From assembly GCA_001695595.3 (NCBI GenBank), contig MBPM02000123.1, positions 62,001 through 126,000 of the forward strand: DNA of 64,000 nt. The letters are read 5' to 3'. Under the pieces are notes generated by a model, which made no database searches, was not told the DNA's origin, and saw nothing but the letters and a program-made list of their open reading frames with translations. Below, piece by piece: positions 1-11,901 of this stretch; the stretch's first letter is position 1, and each line of letters starts with the position of its first letter. Both the position numbers and the translations under genes were made by a program. The DNA is from Plasmopara viticola. Taxonomy: Eukaryota; Oomycota; Peronosporomycetes; Peronosporales; Peronosporaceae.

Positions 1-174
1 TGCCTACCTACACAATAAAATTGAGTGAATGCTTGCTTTTGTATTGAGGTCAGTTACGGATCTAAACAAAACTCAGTGATACTGGATGAAATCAAATTTT
101 TAGGGAGCCCCCCTCGAAACCCTAGACCTAGCGCAAGTTTTTTTGCACGTATTTTAATCGAACAATGATCTTCT

Positions 175-1343
175 TTTTCGGAAAAGGTTGGGGTGACGCC
201 CTCCTTCCATGCGCGGGGGCTAAATGCTCGCGCGCTTCGGGCAGGTGCTCTCGGACATCTGCAGGTCTCTAACGAGTCCCACCCTCGACGCGACGGTCTC
301 CAGCACCAGGCCAAACCCCCTTCCGCGCCCTTAACCGCGCCAACCGCATCCGGATTGGCTCCTTTAATGTGAATTCTCTAGGTTCGAAGCGCAAGAAGCA
401 CGAAACACTCCCCGAAGATCTCCGGCGCTACCGCGTCGATATCCTTGGCCTCCGAGACACCAAGATCTACGATAGAGGTGAGCACTGCATTGATGACTTC
501 CTTCTTCTCACCCTGAAAAAAAAAAAAAAAAACGAAGCCAAGACCGAAGTCACCGAAATCCGCCGCCACTGCAACCCGTCGGGCGCCACTCGACACGCCC
601 GATCCCGAGAAGAAACCTGGCGCCACACTAAGAAGCTCGGAACACTCCTCGGCGATATTAAAGATCTATCTCGACGCAAGTCCCTGGCCACCCTCGCGCT
701 CCACCGCCTCTGGTCCGTCTAGCTCCGCCCCACGCTCATCTCACCCAAGACCTGCATTCGATTGTACAACACCTACGTTCTACCGATTCTGCTGTACAAC
801 TGCGCCACCTGGGCTCTTACCAAGTCAGAGCTCCACGGCCTCGAGAGTTTCCATCGCCGCCAGCTTCGCTACGCTCTTGGCTATCGCTACCCCCGACACA
901 TTTCGAATGCAAGACTCTACGACCTCTGTGATGAGCGGCCGCTGAAACTACGACTGACACAAGCTCGCTGGCGCCTGTTTGGCCATGTACTTCGCCGCAA
1001 TCCCGACATTCCAGCTAACCTCCAGATGCGTGCCTACTTCTTCTCCACCGCAGCAAAATGGCGCGGACGTCCCCGCACCACGCTCCCCTCAACACTCGAC
1101 GACAACCTTGTTTCCCGTGGCTCCGACTTTCGACTCCGGATAGCACAAGACCTCGAAGTGGTACGTACCCTTGCACAAGACCGAAAGATATGGAAGACCC
1201 TCACGACCTCGGTGCTGGATGCACTGCCCGCCGAGCGAGACCCGACGTATGCGGACACCACTCTATGCCGTGGAGTAGCCAGACTGAGCCTAGCACGTGC
1301 ATACCTTGGCAACGCGATAACGTAATACATTACATTACATTAC
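175..1343 (+). mobile_element. Internally deleted non-LTR (LINE) retroelement, copy A
   Basis: This copy starts with the same 5' sequence (ttttcggaaaagg) as the copies at 31940 and 44308, and ends in a short pentamer-type tail (tacattacattacat). It joins the first part of an endonuclease/exonuclease/phosphatase-type LINE ORF to the last part of the reverse-transcriptase ORF through an A-rich tract at about 516-532. The middle of a normal LINE (most of the endonuclease and the RT catalytic core) is missing. Since several copies share both termini, this is an internal-deletion family, not ordinary 5' truncation. No clear target-site duplication was found for this older copy. Confidence 0.8.
369..1325 (+). 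pseudogene. LINE EEP-start / RT-end fusion ORF, stop-interrupted
   Basis: The N-terminal part reads FNVNSL..., DLRRYRVDILGL, the beginning of an APE-type endonuclease domain. After a lysine run encoded by poly-A comes LLGDIKDLSRRKSLA and VLPILLYN, then FHRRQLRYALGYRYP and WRLFGHVLR, the C-terminal segment of LINE reverse transcriptases. No RT catalytic motif remains. The reading frame is stopped by TAG at 720-722, where the arm B copy has TGG. The tract after it stays open to 1325. Non-functional as a reverse transcriptase; whether the fusion peptide is ever made is unknown. Confidence 0.7.
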
Positions 1344-1346
1344 CAT

Positions 1347-1361
1347 ACAATCTTGTATTGT
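1347..1361. repeat. Left 15-bp target-site duplication of short LINE derivative
   Basis: The sequence acaatcttgtattgt is repeated at 1688-1702. Arm B has a single copy of this site (in the 43120-43140 region, opposite strand), which is the empty site. Confidence 0.8.
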
Positions 1362-1687
1362 ATTGTATTGTATTGTATTACGTTATCGCGTTGCCAAGTT
1401 ATGCACGTGCTAGGCTCTATGGCTAGTCCACGGCATATAGTGGTGTCCGCATACGTTGGGTCTCGTTCGGCGGGCAGTGCAGCCAGCACCGAGGTCGTGA
1501 GGGTCTTCCATTATTTTGCGTAGTTCTGACTTGGTAAGAGCCCAGGTGGCGCCCTGGTGCTGGAGACCGTCGCGTCGAGGGTGAGACCCGTTAGAGACCT
1601 GCAGATGCCCGAGAGCACCTGCCCGAAGCGCGCGAGCATTTAGCCCCCGCGCTTGGAAGGAGGGCGTCACCCAAACCAGTTCCGAAA
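1362..1687 (-). mobile_element. Short (326-bp) twice-deleted LINE derivative
   Basis: On the minus strand this carries the same 5' start (tttcgga...) and 3' end as the larger copy, but is reduced to three blocks: the 5' leader (matching about 178-330), about 30 bases around the LYNCATWALTKSE codons (matching about 803-835), and the 3' end (matching about 1190-1330) with an (acaat)n tail. It lies tail-to-tail with the first copy, making a strong inverted repeat at about 1300-1420. It is flanked by 15-bp duplications and is absent from arm B, so it inserted after the arms were duplicated. Confidence 0.8.
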
Positions 1688-1702
1688 ACAATCTTGTATT
1701 GT

Positions 1703-4132
1703 GTTTACATTTCTAAAGTTTTAAGTTTTTTAAGTCATTAAAAATTGTTTGAACATTGGTTTTGAGGCACAAAGGTCCCACGGTTTCCGTCTGTGATAGA
1801 GCAGCTCGACGTCATCAGAATCTGGTACTTGATCACGCCCACGTTGTGTTATCCGAGCCTGAAGCTAAACGTTAATAGAAGCTTTTAGTAGAGCTATGCA
1901 CGCATCGTGGCACAAACACATGATTATTTGTTTAATCATGTACAAAAAGAGCTGTGTCATGACATAAACACCTCAAAGTTCAGGCGGCTCAAAAGTAAAT
2001 TTCGCGTCCCTACTTTTGCTTCACGTCAAATCGAAAGTCCATACTTAAGAAGAACCACTTGACCTCTCGCTACGTGAGGTGAGGCGGCTGTGTCGCAGTG
2101 CGTATCAACGCATGATCTATTTTGATCGCGAAGAGTTTCGTGCTTATCATTAACCGCTAAATGTATCGAGGGTATACTGATCCACGACTGGCTCTTTGAC
2201 ATTAAACGGTTGATCTTCTCGGCAGCTCAAGGCTACTGAAAATCCAGCGCGATTACCAAATATAGCGCTCAATGTCAGCTTGGAACAGTGGAGTAAAATC
2301 CAATGCGTCACAGACGGTCGTTTGGAAAACGGCAAACGCCGTGTGGTGATGAACTTGGTACGCACATTCTGATTCATCTTCAAGAGATTGGACGATGGCC
2401 AAGCTATATCTGCATAATTAAAAATTAACTTACGTAGCTTTTTAATGTGTTTCTAATTCAATGGAACCGGCCAGTTCACAGTGTAGCGGGAAAGCCATGC
2501 TTTTTAAAACGCACTATTAAATAAACTTGTAACGTCAAACATACACTTATCTACATCATCGTAAATTCTCGTACTGTGTGCATACCCGAGACACGGCTAT
2601 AGACAATATCTCATCAAGGCATGTACATGCACAGGCCTTTTGGCGTCTAAGCAACTGCTACCTCGACGATCAAACTTCACAGGCGCATATGAAGGCCTTT
2701 AAAACGTGACCTAGACTTTTCGGACGTACCACTTGGAGTGTTAACCGCGATCAATATGATGTCACGCTCTCGTTACACGAAGGTGGTGGTCATACACCAC
2801 ATTCTGGTATCACTTTAGCAAAAGAATAATGCGCATGTGAGTAGCTTCTAATGATGGATATCACAGTATTATATACACACTTCCTGCTCCAAAAGTAATT
2901 TATGACCGCTTCATCTAACGATGACGAGGCAATGCTACACTTGCTTTCGCACGCACCAATCTTTGTATATTTCAAGATCGTATAGGCTTGCATTATTGTC
3001 ATTTACCCATTAAAGACTAAAGCCTACCCACCCAAGTCAAGACACTCTACACTCCTCGACAAGGGCGCCATGCGTATCCATCTTTATCTTGACAAGTTGG
3101 ACTTTGACTAGGAGTCCAAGCGTCGTATTCATTCCGACGCAATTGCGCATTAACTAATCAACGTCTACATTGACATTCAACAAAAAACCCTGATCAGCAA
3201 AAATTGTGTCAGTCCACATGCATCGAAAAGGCCTTGCCCCCAGAACCTGGATTTCGATCCAACCATGTCGCGCCACACATACAATGAGTGCCTTCCACGA
3301 CATGAATCGCTAAAGATGTTGCGTGCCACGTATCAAGGCTGCGCCCTTGAAGTCTCAATTGATCATATTTTGCTTGATATGCAGTAGAGCTGTTTACGAC
3401 GAGCGTTGCTCTGTGGAAATTCGGGTGCACTGGCAGCACCTCGCCCTCAATACCCTTACTCAAAACCAACCACGTATTCGCAGCAACCAGCGAGTGCTGT
3501 GTCTTACAAGCACCGCTCAGTGGTTTATGTGCCACACTATGCGCAGAAATGGACTTTTACTGACTTGTTTAGGAATAAACCGATTATCACCTGTGACATG
3601 AAGCCAAGATTTTCCTTGAAGGTTTGCCGACAAATGGTAGAATTTTGTCCATACTGCCTTAACTCAGCACCAACAATGTCATTACCGACGTGCAGCAAAT
3701 TCCTCTTCTTGCTAGAACCAATCTGTGACATACGCGCCGCAATACGCCCCGGACGTATCCATTAGTATCCATATCCGATATCTTGATGTCCGATATGTCG
3801 ATCAATCGGTCTAGTGCCCGCGTCTATAGCGTTCGTTGGCTTTTTAACAGACTAACGATCTTGACTCACCAAATGTCGACTGGGAACCTTGACCTTCAAT
3901 CAGCTTGCGGCTTGTGGCACCCAAAACAAATAAACATCTCGTATCGAGGTCCAAGATCGAGTAGGTTTGATATTTTCCAAAAGGCAAGGAACGTCATGCT
4001 TAGACCCACCCGTAGATGTGCTCTTAGAACATCAGCACGTGGCTGACTTCCTTCGACAATAAAGCGTCAGGTGTAATTGTTTGACGTCTTGAGGTTGACG
4101 GGGACAGTTCAGATCCCTTCATATTTGCCTCA
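1703..4132. other. Unrecognised part of arm A
   Basis: Only short, mutually overlapping open frames (up to about 119 codons near 3406-3765) occur here, and none resembles a family I know. The stretch is mirrored at 40693-43120. No RNA gene or regulatory site could be supported. Confidence 0.5.
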
Positions 4133-4137
4133 ATCGC

Positions 4138-4283
4138 TGTTAAAATTACACCGCTGAATGCATGTTGAAAAGGTGAATGGCTTCACAGTATTTACAAGTA
4201 CGTTACAGTTAGTAATTACATATGGTAGCCGTTCATTGGTCAAGATAAATATATTCACTTCGGTTTATACTTTCTTCTCAACA
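4138..4283 (+). repeat. 5' LTR of copia element (arm A)
   Basis: It begins tgttaaaatt and ends ttctcaaca, 146 bp, preceded by target-site duplication atcgc. It is matched by 8397-8542. Confidence 0.92.
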
Positions 4284-4325
4284 AGTTAACAGCCGCAACA
4301 AGCTCAAGCAACGTTCTCGCCCAAT

Positions 4326-7300
4326 ATGAACAAGCGCACCGAAGTCCTCATAGGAAGTGGTAACTATTACCACTGGGAGTTTAACATGCGGATGACCCTG
4401 GCGCGGAAGGATCTCCTGGGACACATCATGGCCGTCAAGGAAGAGAAGGACGTCACGGAGGCGTGGCTAGTTAATGATGCCAAGGCGCTAGGCATCATTG
4501 CGCAAGGCGTTGAGATCCAGCACCAGACCAAGATTCGGTCGGCTGGCGCGTGCTATGGAGGCGTGGGGAACCCTCCGCGATTTCTGCAATCGCCCGACTC
4601 TTCACAATCGTGTTGTGATGACTCGTCGACTACATGAGTTCAAGATGGAAAGTGGAACAAGCATGGCAGAGCATCTGGACTCTTTTGACGAGCTAGTAGT
4701 GGGACTACAGACTACGGGAGAGCAAATTGATGAGTCACGCCAGCTGGTGGTACTTCTCAGCAGTCTACCTTCGGAGTACGACTTTATTCGTCGATTGTGG
4801 AAAATGCAAGGGATATTTCGTTGATAGAAGTCAAGGAGAAGCTGCTCAAAGAGTCGGAGAAGCTGCAGAGGAAAGAAGCTACAGAGAAAGCGTTTCGCGT
4901 AAATGGAAATGGAAATGCTAGAAGATTTTCAAAGGTGGACGGGACAATGGGCGAAAGGGTGGTCCTCCACGCAATAATGGCGGATTTAAGGGCAAGTGCT
5001 TCAACTGTGACCAGTTTGGACACATGAAGCGGAACTGCCCGGCCGGTAAAAGATTCAACAGCAACGACACGGTGTTTGCTGTTGGTGAAGGGAAGTCATC
5101 AGGATGGCTGATTGACAGTGGAGCAACTTCCCACATGACCCCACACAGGAAGGACTTGTTTGATTACAAGGGCCTAGAAGCTAGCATCGAAGTTACGATT
5201 GCAGACGGGAAGAAGTTGCTTGTCAAAGGAGCCGGCACGGTAAAATTGACTGGTTTGAACGGAACGAAGATTCGCATGGTTGAAGTTCTGCACATTCCCG
5301 GACTCGACAGAAGGTTGCTGTCAGTTGGCAAGCTGGCAGAGCGTGGCATGAGTGTGATATTCTCGCGTTCGTTATGTGTCATCTGGAACAAGAAGCAAGC
5401 AATTGCGTCAGGCACAAATGTTGGAAAGTCGTATTTTCTTGATTGTGAGCAAGAAGAAGCATGTCTCGTTAAATATACCGGGGCTGACAATCAGTGGGAG
5501 CTTTGGCATGCACGCATGGGGCACCCCAGCTAGGACACGCTGATCAGGACACAGCAATTAACTGATGGTATCCCAATTATCAAGCAAAGTGTGGAAATAT
5601 TGTGTGCCGGGTGTTTGGAGGGCAAGCAGACGATCACGGTGTTTCCGTCTCGTTCAATGACAAAGACGACACGTGTGTTGGAGCGTGTTCACACAGATGT
5701 CATGGGGCCAGTGCGAACTATCTCGAAGGGTGGTGCCAAATACATTCTTACGTTTGTGGATGACTTTTCACGATATGTTACATTCTTTCTGATCAAGAGC
5801 AAGAGTGAAGTGGCTGGCAAGTTCAAAGAGTTTCTGACATTATACGAAAACCAGTGGGGTGCACGACTAAGATGTTTGCGATCCGACAACGGAACCGAGT
5901 TCGTAAACAAGAAAATGGCAGGAATATGTCAAGAGAACGGCATCGTACACCAGCGCTCCGTCCCATACAGCCCGCAGCAGAACGGAGTAATGGAGCGTAT
6001 GAACAGGACAATTGTTACACTACAAGAGCGTTTCGACGGAATGGTGGGCTGAAGCGGTAAATACAGCGGTTTATTTAATTAATCGCTCCAGCAATACGGT
6101 CCATCCTGACATCACGCCGTATGAGCTAGTTTTCAAAATGAAGCCTCGAATGGATCACTTGCGGGTATTCGGTTCGCAAGGCTACGCTCATATTGACGAT
6201 GTGAAACGGACCAAACTGGAACCAAGAGGTTCAAGTGTATGGTTTTTGGCTATGCAAAGAATGTCAAGATCTATCGCGTGTTTGACTTGGAGAATGCCAA
6301 GATTAAAGTGACCCGCTCTGTAAAGTTGGATGAGCGTGAGGTGGGCGGCATCTACGACACGCAAGAGCTTAAGCCGAAAACAATTATTCAAGTAGTTAAG
6401 GATGGTGATGAAGTCAATGTTCAGCATCAAGTGGATCGACAGGTCAGTTCCGGACGATCCCATGGCAGCTGTCGAAGAGACAGTCGAGGATGTCGATATG
6501 GAGGGTGTAAATCGTACGTCAAGCGCCGTTGTACAGCGGCTAATGCCTTCTGAGAGCCCCGTACAAAACGGGCTTGAGCTAACGGAGGATCACCAACCTT
6601 CCCAAGTGCAACAAGAAGATCGTTTGGTGTTTCGGTCTGAATTGGAGCGAACACGAATAAGACGTGAGCCAGTGCTAATGCTAAAAAACGGTTCCGATGG
6701 TGGAGGGTCAGCAGAAGGCGGTGAGGGCCCACCGACTCCAAAGCGTGCTAGGATTGACGAAGATGGACTAGTTGCGGAAGCCTTTCTTGCCTACGCTGTG
6801 AATATTGACGATGATACGGACTCACCGACTACTTATACTCAAGCAATGGCAAGCGACGATGCAATGAAATGGCGTGAAGCAATGGATGCTGAGCTTCGCT
6901 CTCACGGAGAGAATAAAACGTGGACATTGCAGCCACGAGGGGAAATTGGACGCGCAATTGGATCACGATGGGTATTTGCCAAAAAGCGTGATCAGAATGG
7001 CGCTATCGTGCGATACAAGGCACGACTAGTCGCGAAAGGTTTCAAGCAGAAGTATGGCGTCGACTTTTTCGAGACATATTCCCCGGTTGCCAACATGACC
7101 CGAATAATTCTCGCGGTATGTGTTGAATGTGGCTATCAAATGGAACAGCTGGACGTCGACACGGCTTTTCTTAATAGCGTGTTGACGGACAACGTTCTTA
7201 TGGAAGTTCCGCTTGGTGTCGACAATGCTCAAGGATACATATGTCAACTAAACAAGGCTATTTACGGACTTAAGCAAGCAGCGAGTGCCTGGAACAAGAC

Positions 7301-8383
7301 AATACATCGTGTCTTCGTCAGGAATGGCTTTAAGAGTTGCGGAGCAGATCAATGTGTTTATGTCAAGAGAACTGAAGAAGGTTTTGCTTACGTTGGACTA
7401 TATGTGGATGAAATGATTATCGCAGCAAGAAGCAGCAAAGAATTAAATCAAGTAAAGGGAGCACTCAAGATGAAGGAGCTTGGTCAGGCGGAATTTATTT
7501 TGGGTATGGAAATTGATCACGACAGGTCAGCTGGAATATTGATGATCAAACAGACTCGCTACATCGATGACGTGGTCAAGCGATTCGGTCAACAAAATGC
7601 CAAAAGTGTTGAAAACCCTTGCGTATCAGGATTAAAGGTGTCGTCAAAGGAGTCACCCACAACGGAAGAAGGACGGTCAACAATGCGATCAAAGCCTTAT
7701 CGCTCTTTGATTGGATGCTGGCTGTACATAACGACATCCACTCGGCCTGATATTGCTTACGTGGTGACGCAGCTATCACGTTTTCTGGAGAACCCAGGAC
7801 TACAACATTGGAGCGCAGCAGCTCGAGTAGTACGGTATCTGAAGACCACCCGTCAAATCGGTATCGTCTACCGAGGAAGTGGAAGCGTTACGGTCAAGGC
7901 ATACTTGGATGCAGATTGAGGCAGCAACACGGATGACAGACGCTCGGTCTCGGGAATTATGGTCATGATTGCAAGCGCACTAGTGGTATTTAAGTCGAAG
8001 TACCAGCGGACAGTTGCGCTGAGCTCAGCGGAAGCTGAGTATATGGCTCATAGTTTATGCACACAAGAAGTTCTTGGACGCGGGCAATGCTAAAGGACAT
8101 GGGTCACGAGCAAGTTGAAGGCAAACAGGTTTGGGAAGACAACCAAGGTGCTATTGCGTTGGCCAATAACGCTGGATACCATGCTAGGACGAAGCATGTG
8201 GACATCAAGCACCACTTTATTCGTGAGAACGTGCAAGAAGGACTGTTGAAGCTCGAATATATCGACACAAAGAGTCAGCTTGCAGATATGCTGACGAAGG
8301 CAGTTGGGACCAAGATGCTTAAGTATCTGCGTGAAGCCGCCGGAATCAAGACCAAGCCAGCAACAAAGGACACACAGCATTAG
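4326..8383 (+). pseudogene. Copia gag-pol, broken by frameshifts and stops (arm A)
   Basis: Pieces in several frames add up to a copia polyprotein. They are: gag start at 4326 (GSGNYYHWEFNMRMTL); zinc knuckle CFNCDQFGHMKRNC near 5000-5040; protease WLIDSGATSHM near 5100-5140; pre-integrase H-x-GHPS near 5510; integrase HTDVMGPV, RSDNGTEFVN and QQNGVMERMNRT (5690-6010); RT from 6850 to about 7800; RNase H SAEAEYMA near 8030. The RT box normally YVDD reads YVDE (7401-7412). Lesions private to this arm are a 2-base insertion near 4926, a TAG at 5531-5533 and a 1-base loss near 6222. Lesions shared with arm B include the frameshift near 6050 and the TGA at 7917-7919. The element is dead. Confidence 0.9.
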
Positions 8384-8396
8384 CGGTGAGTGGGAG

Positions 8397-8542
8397 TGTT
8401 AAAGTTTCACTGCTGAATGCACGTTGAAAAGGTGAATGGCTTCACAGTATTTACAAGTACGTTACAGTTAGAAATTACGTATGGTAGCCGTTCATTGGTC
8501 AAGATAAATATATTCACTTCGGTTTTTACTTTCTTCTCAACA
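8397..8542 (+). repeat. 3' LTR of copia element (arm A)
   Basis: It starts tgttaaag directly after the purine tract and ends tctcaaca, followed by target-site duplication atcgc. Confidence 0.92.
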
Positions 8543-8596
8543 ATCGCCGACAAAATTGGTTTGCATTATCGTGCTATTAAGAACGGAGCTTTAGAA

Positions 8597-8876
8597 GCTA
8601 AGTTCAGTCGACATTTGATTCCCCTCTGAGATTAGCAATAATTTAATTTCCACCACATTGGCCTTCACTTACTGAGTGTTGGTATTTTCTGCAATATATC
8701 TACAGACTTGTTGACCGTGGAATTCTAATTTTCTGGAGCTAAGTTCAGTTGACCTTTGATTTCCCTATGAGATTAGCAATAACTTGAAATCCATCACACT
8801 GGTTCTCACTTACTGGGTGTTGGTATTTTCTGCAATATATCTACGGACCTGTTGACCGTGGGGTTCTGGTTTACTA
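8597..8876. repeat. Two-copy tandem repeat, 141-bp period
   Basis: Unit one starts gctaagttcag at 8597 and unit two starts the same way at 8738. Both contain gagattagcaataa and gtgttggtattttctgc followed by ttgaccgtgg. The copies have diverged noticeably. Mirrored in arm B at about 35968-36248. Possibly a fragment of an unrelated repeat family. Confidence 0.75.
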
Positions 8877-9009
8877 AATCTCAGAGCGTTGGGGCTATTT
8901 GGCAACTTACTCGACAATTGTAACTCGCACGGTTATTTGTTTTGCTGGCACGAAATTTGGGGGCCTACGGACGACATACACGGTGCATTTTTGCTCACGC
9001 AAGCACGTG

Positions 9010-10318
9010 TTCAAAAAAATATCATCTTCGATAGACGAAAAGAATTTGGTTGCACGGGTAGCCATGTCCTAATAGTAAAAAGTGATCTAGACCCGTATCC
9101 AAAGTGCGGTCGTACTGCGTCTACCCAAGACTTCTCGCTCAGTTTCGTGCAATTTCTTATTATCATCGCTGGCTCAAAGCCATTTCCATAGGCAACATTG
9201 CATTGTACGCCTGCAATGCTATTAGCTTCAACAAAAGCTCAATTTAGATGCTGCATGTGGGCTGTGTGGTACGACACGTGATGATATAAGACTAGCTCAT
9301 GCAATTATGACGTTTCGATGTTTTTAAGGCGGCAAATTTGAGAGACGAGTCTGCAATAATGCACTGTTAGTGTGTCTATCGAAAAAAATGATCCTGTGTT
9401 AACAAGAGTTATGACATGCAGGAGTTTAACTGACGAATTGATAATGACAGGACTAAGAATTGAATGGAGTACACTGCTACTTCCATAGTATCCAGTCTAA
9501 CGATACAGTAACAGCATTTTTATGTGTAGCGATTTCCGAAAAGTTGACCCCATTATCACGACTTGCATGACGAACGCCCCGTTATGATGCACCAAGAGTC
9601 ACGGGCTCCTATATTTACGAGCTAGGTTTATTCGCCCCGTACATGAAGTACCCATCGATCTCATTGTATAACCAGGTTCTTGCAATCTGCACAATATTTT
9701 GTTCTGTCTCGAGCTTGAGTGCTGCCTGACAACGCATTTTTGTAAGGGAGGGTCTTCGTAAATCAAAGTAGCGTCTTGTGTGCTGGCTTTATATATGCTG
9801 CTTTTGACCTGCCGGAAAAGCACTATGCGGTAGCGGTTTGCCCAACACTAATCTGCGACTGACATGACCCAATGTCACAATAGCAATAAAAATGCGCAAA
9901 TTTTAACGACACACTGAATGATAAAGCCAAAGACTTGTACTAAATCGTACTTCTGGACCTCCACGCCGCACACCGAATAACTTTTCTTGGCAAGACCGAA
10001 TCGGCCAGTAGTGGAGCGAGCTGGAGTAGCGTGCCACCCAGGTCGGGGCCAGGCACTGCTAAAGACTGATTTATAGACCCGAGTTTTCTGAATTGGGAGT
10101 AGGATGGCACGAAGTGAACCCGTCGATGTACCAAGCTATAAATGACCTGTTTTTCGAGAAATGCTGAGGACGTAGACTATTTTTTTAATGTGGCTAGGAC
10201 CGAACTCGACTGTATCATCGAAGCTGTGTATCCAGATTTCAGCAACTTCGAGATCGCACCGGATGATTGCTTTGTAAGACGCTGTAATGGCAACACTTAA
10301 TACAGAAGTGCGTACCAT
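9010..10318 (-). mobile_element. Decayed copia-like pol relic (arm A)
   Basis: Read on the minus strand, broken frames show copia-like order. A protease-to-preintegrase stretch (VEFGP.HIKKIVYVLSISR, near 10150-10220) is followed by LGHVSRRLELG-like sequence, then an integrase-end stretch (MIIRNCTKLSEKSWVDAV, near 9110-9170). Many stops and shifts separate them. The arm B copy (34520-35830) keeps slightly longer frames. The assignment rests on pattern similarity only. Confidence 0.45.
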
Positions 10319-11893
10319 TAGCGATGCTGTGGTGCAAATTCAATATGCAAACTCATGATTATTTTTGAGTGACTTGGTTGACAAAAACAATGAAGGCAAA
10401 ATCTTATAGGCCGAACTTTGACACACCATCAACCTCAATGAAATTTCGCCTTACAAAGTAACGACAACAACGATGATGCAGAGCTTTAACTGACATCTGA
10501 AATTATGTAATAGAACGTGTTCGAAATATAGTCGACAGAGCAGCGCCAAGACTGAACCTGAATTTTGTGAATACTTGTGATAGTGGTTCGTGGTAACTTT
10601 TAGATTCTACCTGTGTTGTCGATTACGGTGCAGCCAGCTTTGTACAAGCTGGTTGCTAAAGCGTAAGGACGAATGGTGTAAATTCTGGAGCTCTTGTTCC
10701 CCTCTCCTTGTCTCTCGCATACTTAGCTCTACGTAGCCCTATATAAGTGATTTTATGCTCAGGTGTCAAGGACCGATCGAATCTTCAGAGCTGGAAGGTG
10801 ACGACGGAGCTGACACGACAAAGATCGAGCTTGGGCAGATTTGTAGTAGGACAACACAAAGATAATCACAATCAGTTGCATAGGAGACATCTTAATAAGC
10901 CGGGGATAGGGAACGATTTATGGTAAACTATCTTGCACTTTTTCTGCAACAGTAGGAGTTACGCTCTTAATAATGGAATTAATTCAGGCTATACAAATAG
11001 TAGATCCAAAATTTGCGTAATAAATTGTTTTAAAATCATTTGACCAGATCATTATGGCTTCACTAGCTGATATTAATCAGTTCGAATTTATTGAGTTATA
11101 ACGATGACTGAAGACTACTCAAACGGCGCGGCTGAGGAAATCGAGCTACATTGGCAGCCAACACAATACACGTGTTTGTATAGTTCAAGGTCTAGTGGCC
11201 TTAGATCTAATTACATTATGCGCCTCCTCAGACATCTGTATACTAACTTCCCATTGAGGCGTACATATGTCTCAAGCTCCAAGCCTTTTACTGAGTCAGA
11301 AACCTCCTCAGAAACTCTGTTTTGCGCCCATCATCGTAATGCGATCCTTCGACTAGCAGATGCTTGTATATATTGTCTGCAAGGTACAACGAGATTGTTT
11401 TGTGTCTTAAATCACACTTCTCAACAACAATGTCAGCTGATTTGCATCAAGCCATTGACTACCAAATGGTGGCTGTAACCTTGCCATCTTTCACCCTATT
11501 CTTTGACAAGCTCACGAGCTCTATTGCCGACTTACAGCCGTTATACAAATATTTCCAGGCCTGAGAAAAATGCTATTTACCGGTACATTACACGGAAATA
11601 AAGAAAAAAAATCAGAATGAGATATACATTACCCAAAATTTGCAAACGTAAATTCTTAGAACGTGGCTTCATTGCGGTGAGACATTCTGGTCTAATTTTA
11701 AGCCTGAAAAATTGACAGGAAAAAAAAATAAGGGCGTACGTAATCAATCGTGTCATAATTAGCGACTCAAGTCGTTCGTCATCTCGCTCACCAACTCAGT
11801 TTCACCATCCTCGTTTCAAGCTCAACATGGATTTAAGCCTCACCCAACGGCTAACTTGTCGCTTAATTCGTTGCGACCAAACTTGACACGATC
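10319..11893. other. Inner part of arm A, no recognised gene
   Basis: A 124-codon frame at 11104-11478 (starting MTEDYSNGAAEEIELHWQ) is the longest. Its arm B copy ends after 84 codons, so it is not conserved and is probably spurious. No other feature is supported. Confidence 0.45.
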
Positions 11894-11901
11894 GTCACCC
11901 T

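Larger units (their letters stand above)
4138..8542 (+). mobile_element. Ty1/copia LTR retrotransposon, arm A copy
   Basis: Two 146-bp LTRs (TG...CA) bound a gag-pol region in copia order (gag, protease, integrase, RT, RNase H). The flanking 5-bp target-site duplication is atcgc (4133-4137 and 8543-8547). A purine-rich tract (ggtgagtgggag) ends right at the 3' LTR. The same insertion with the same target-site duplication sits in arm B, so it predates the arm duplication. The LTR pair differs at about 7 of 146 positions by eye, more than the arms differ from each other. Confidence 0.93.

Noticed and set aside
378..691. Minus-strand frames of 74-82 codons over the LINE derivative
   Set aside because: Shadows of the LINE frame; they repeat in every copy only because the element does.
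7391..7430. YVDE as a functional RT variant
   Set aside because: The element has several other shared frameshifts and stops; the change is better read as decay.
10628..10660. ccagctttgtacaagctgg, similar to vector recombination (att) core sequence
   Set aside because: Only a short near-palindrome; present with native flanks in both arms (about 34185-34210) and without other vector sequence, so coincidence is likelier than contamination.
11104..11478. 124-codon frame as a real gene
   Set aside because: The arm B copy stops after 84 codons, there is no recognisable domain, and composition is non-coding-like.
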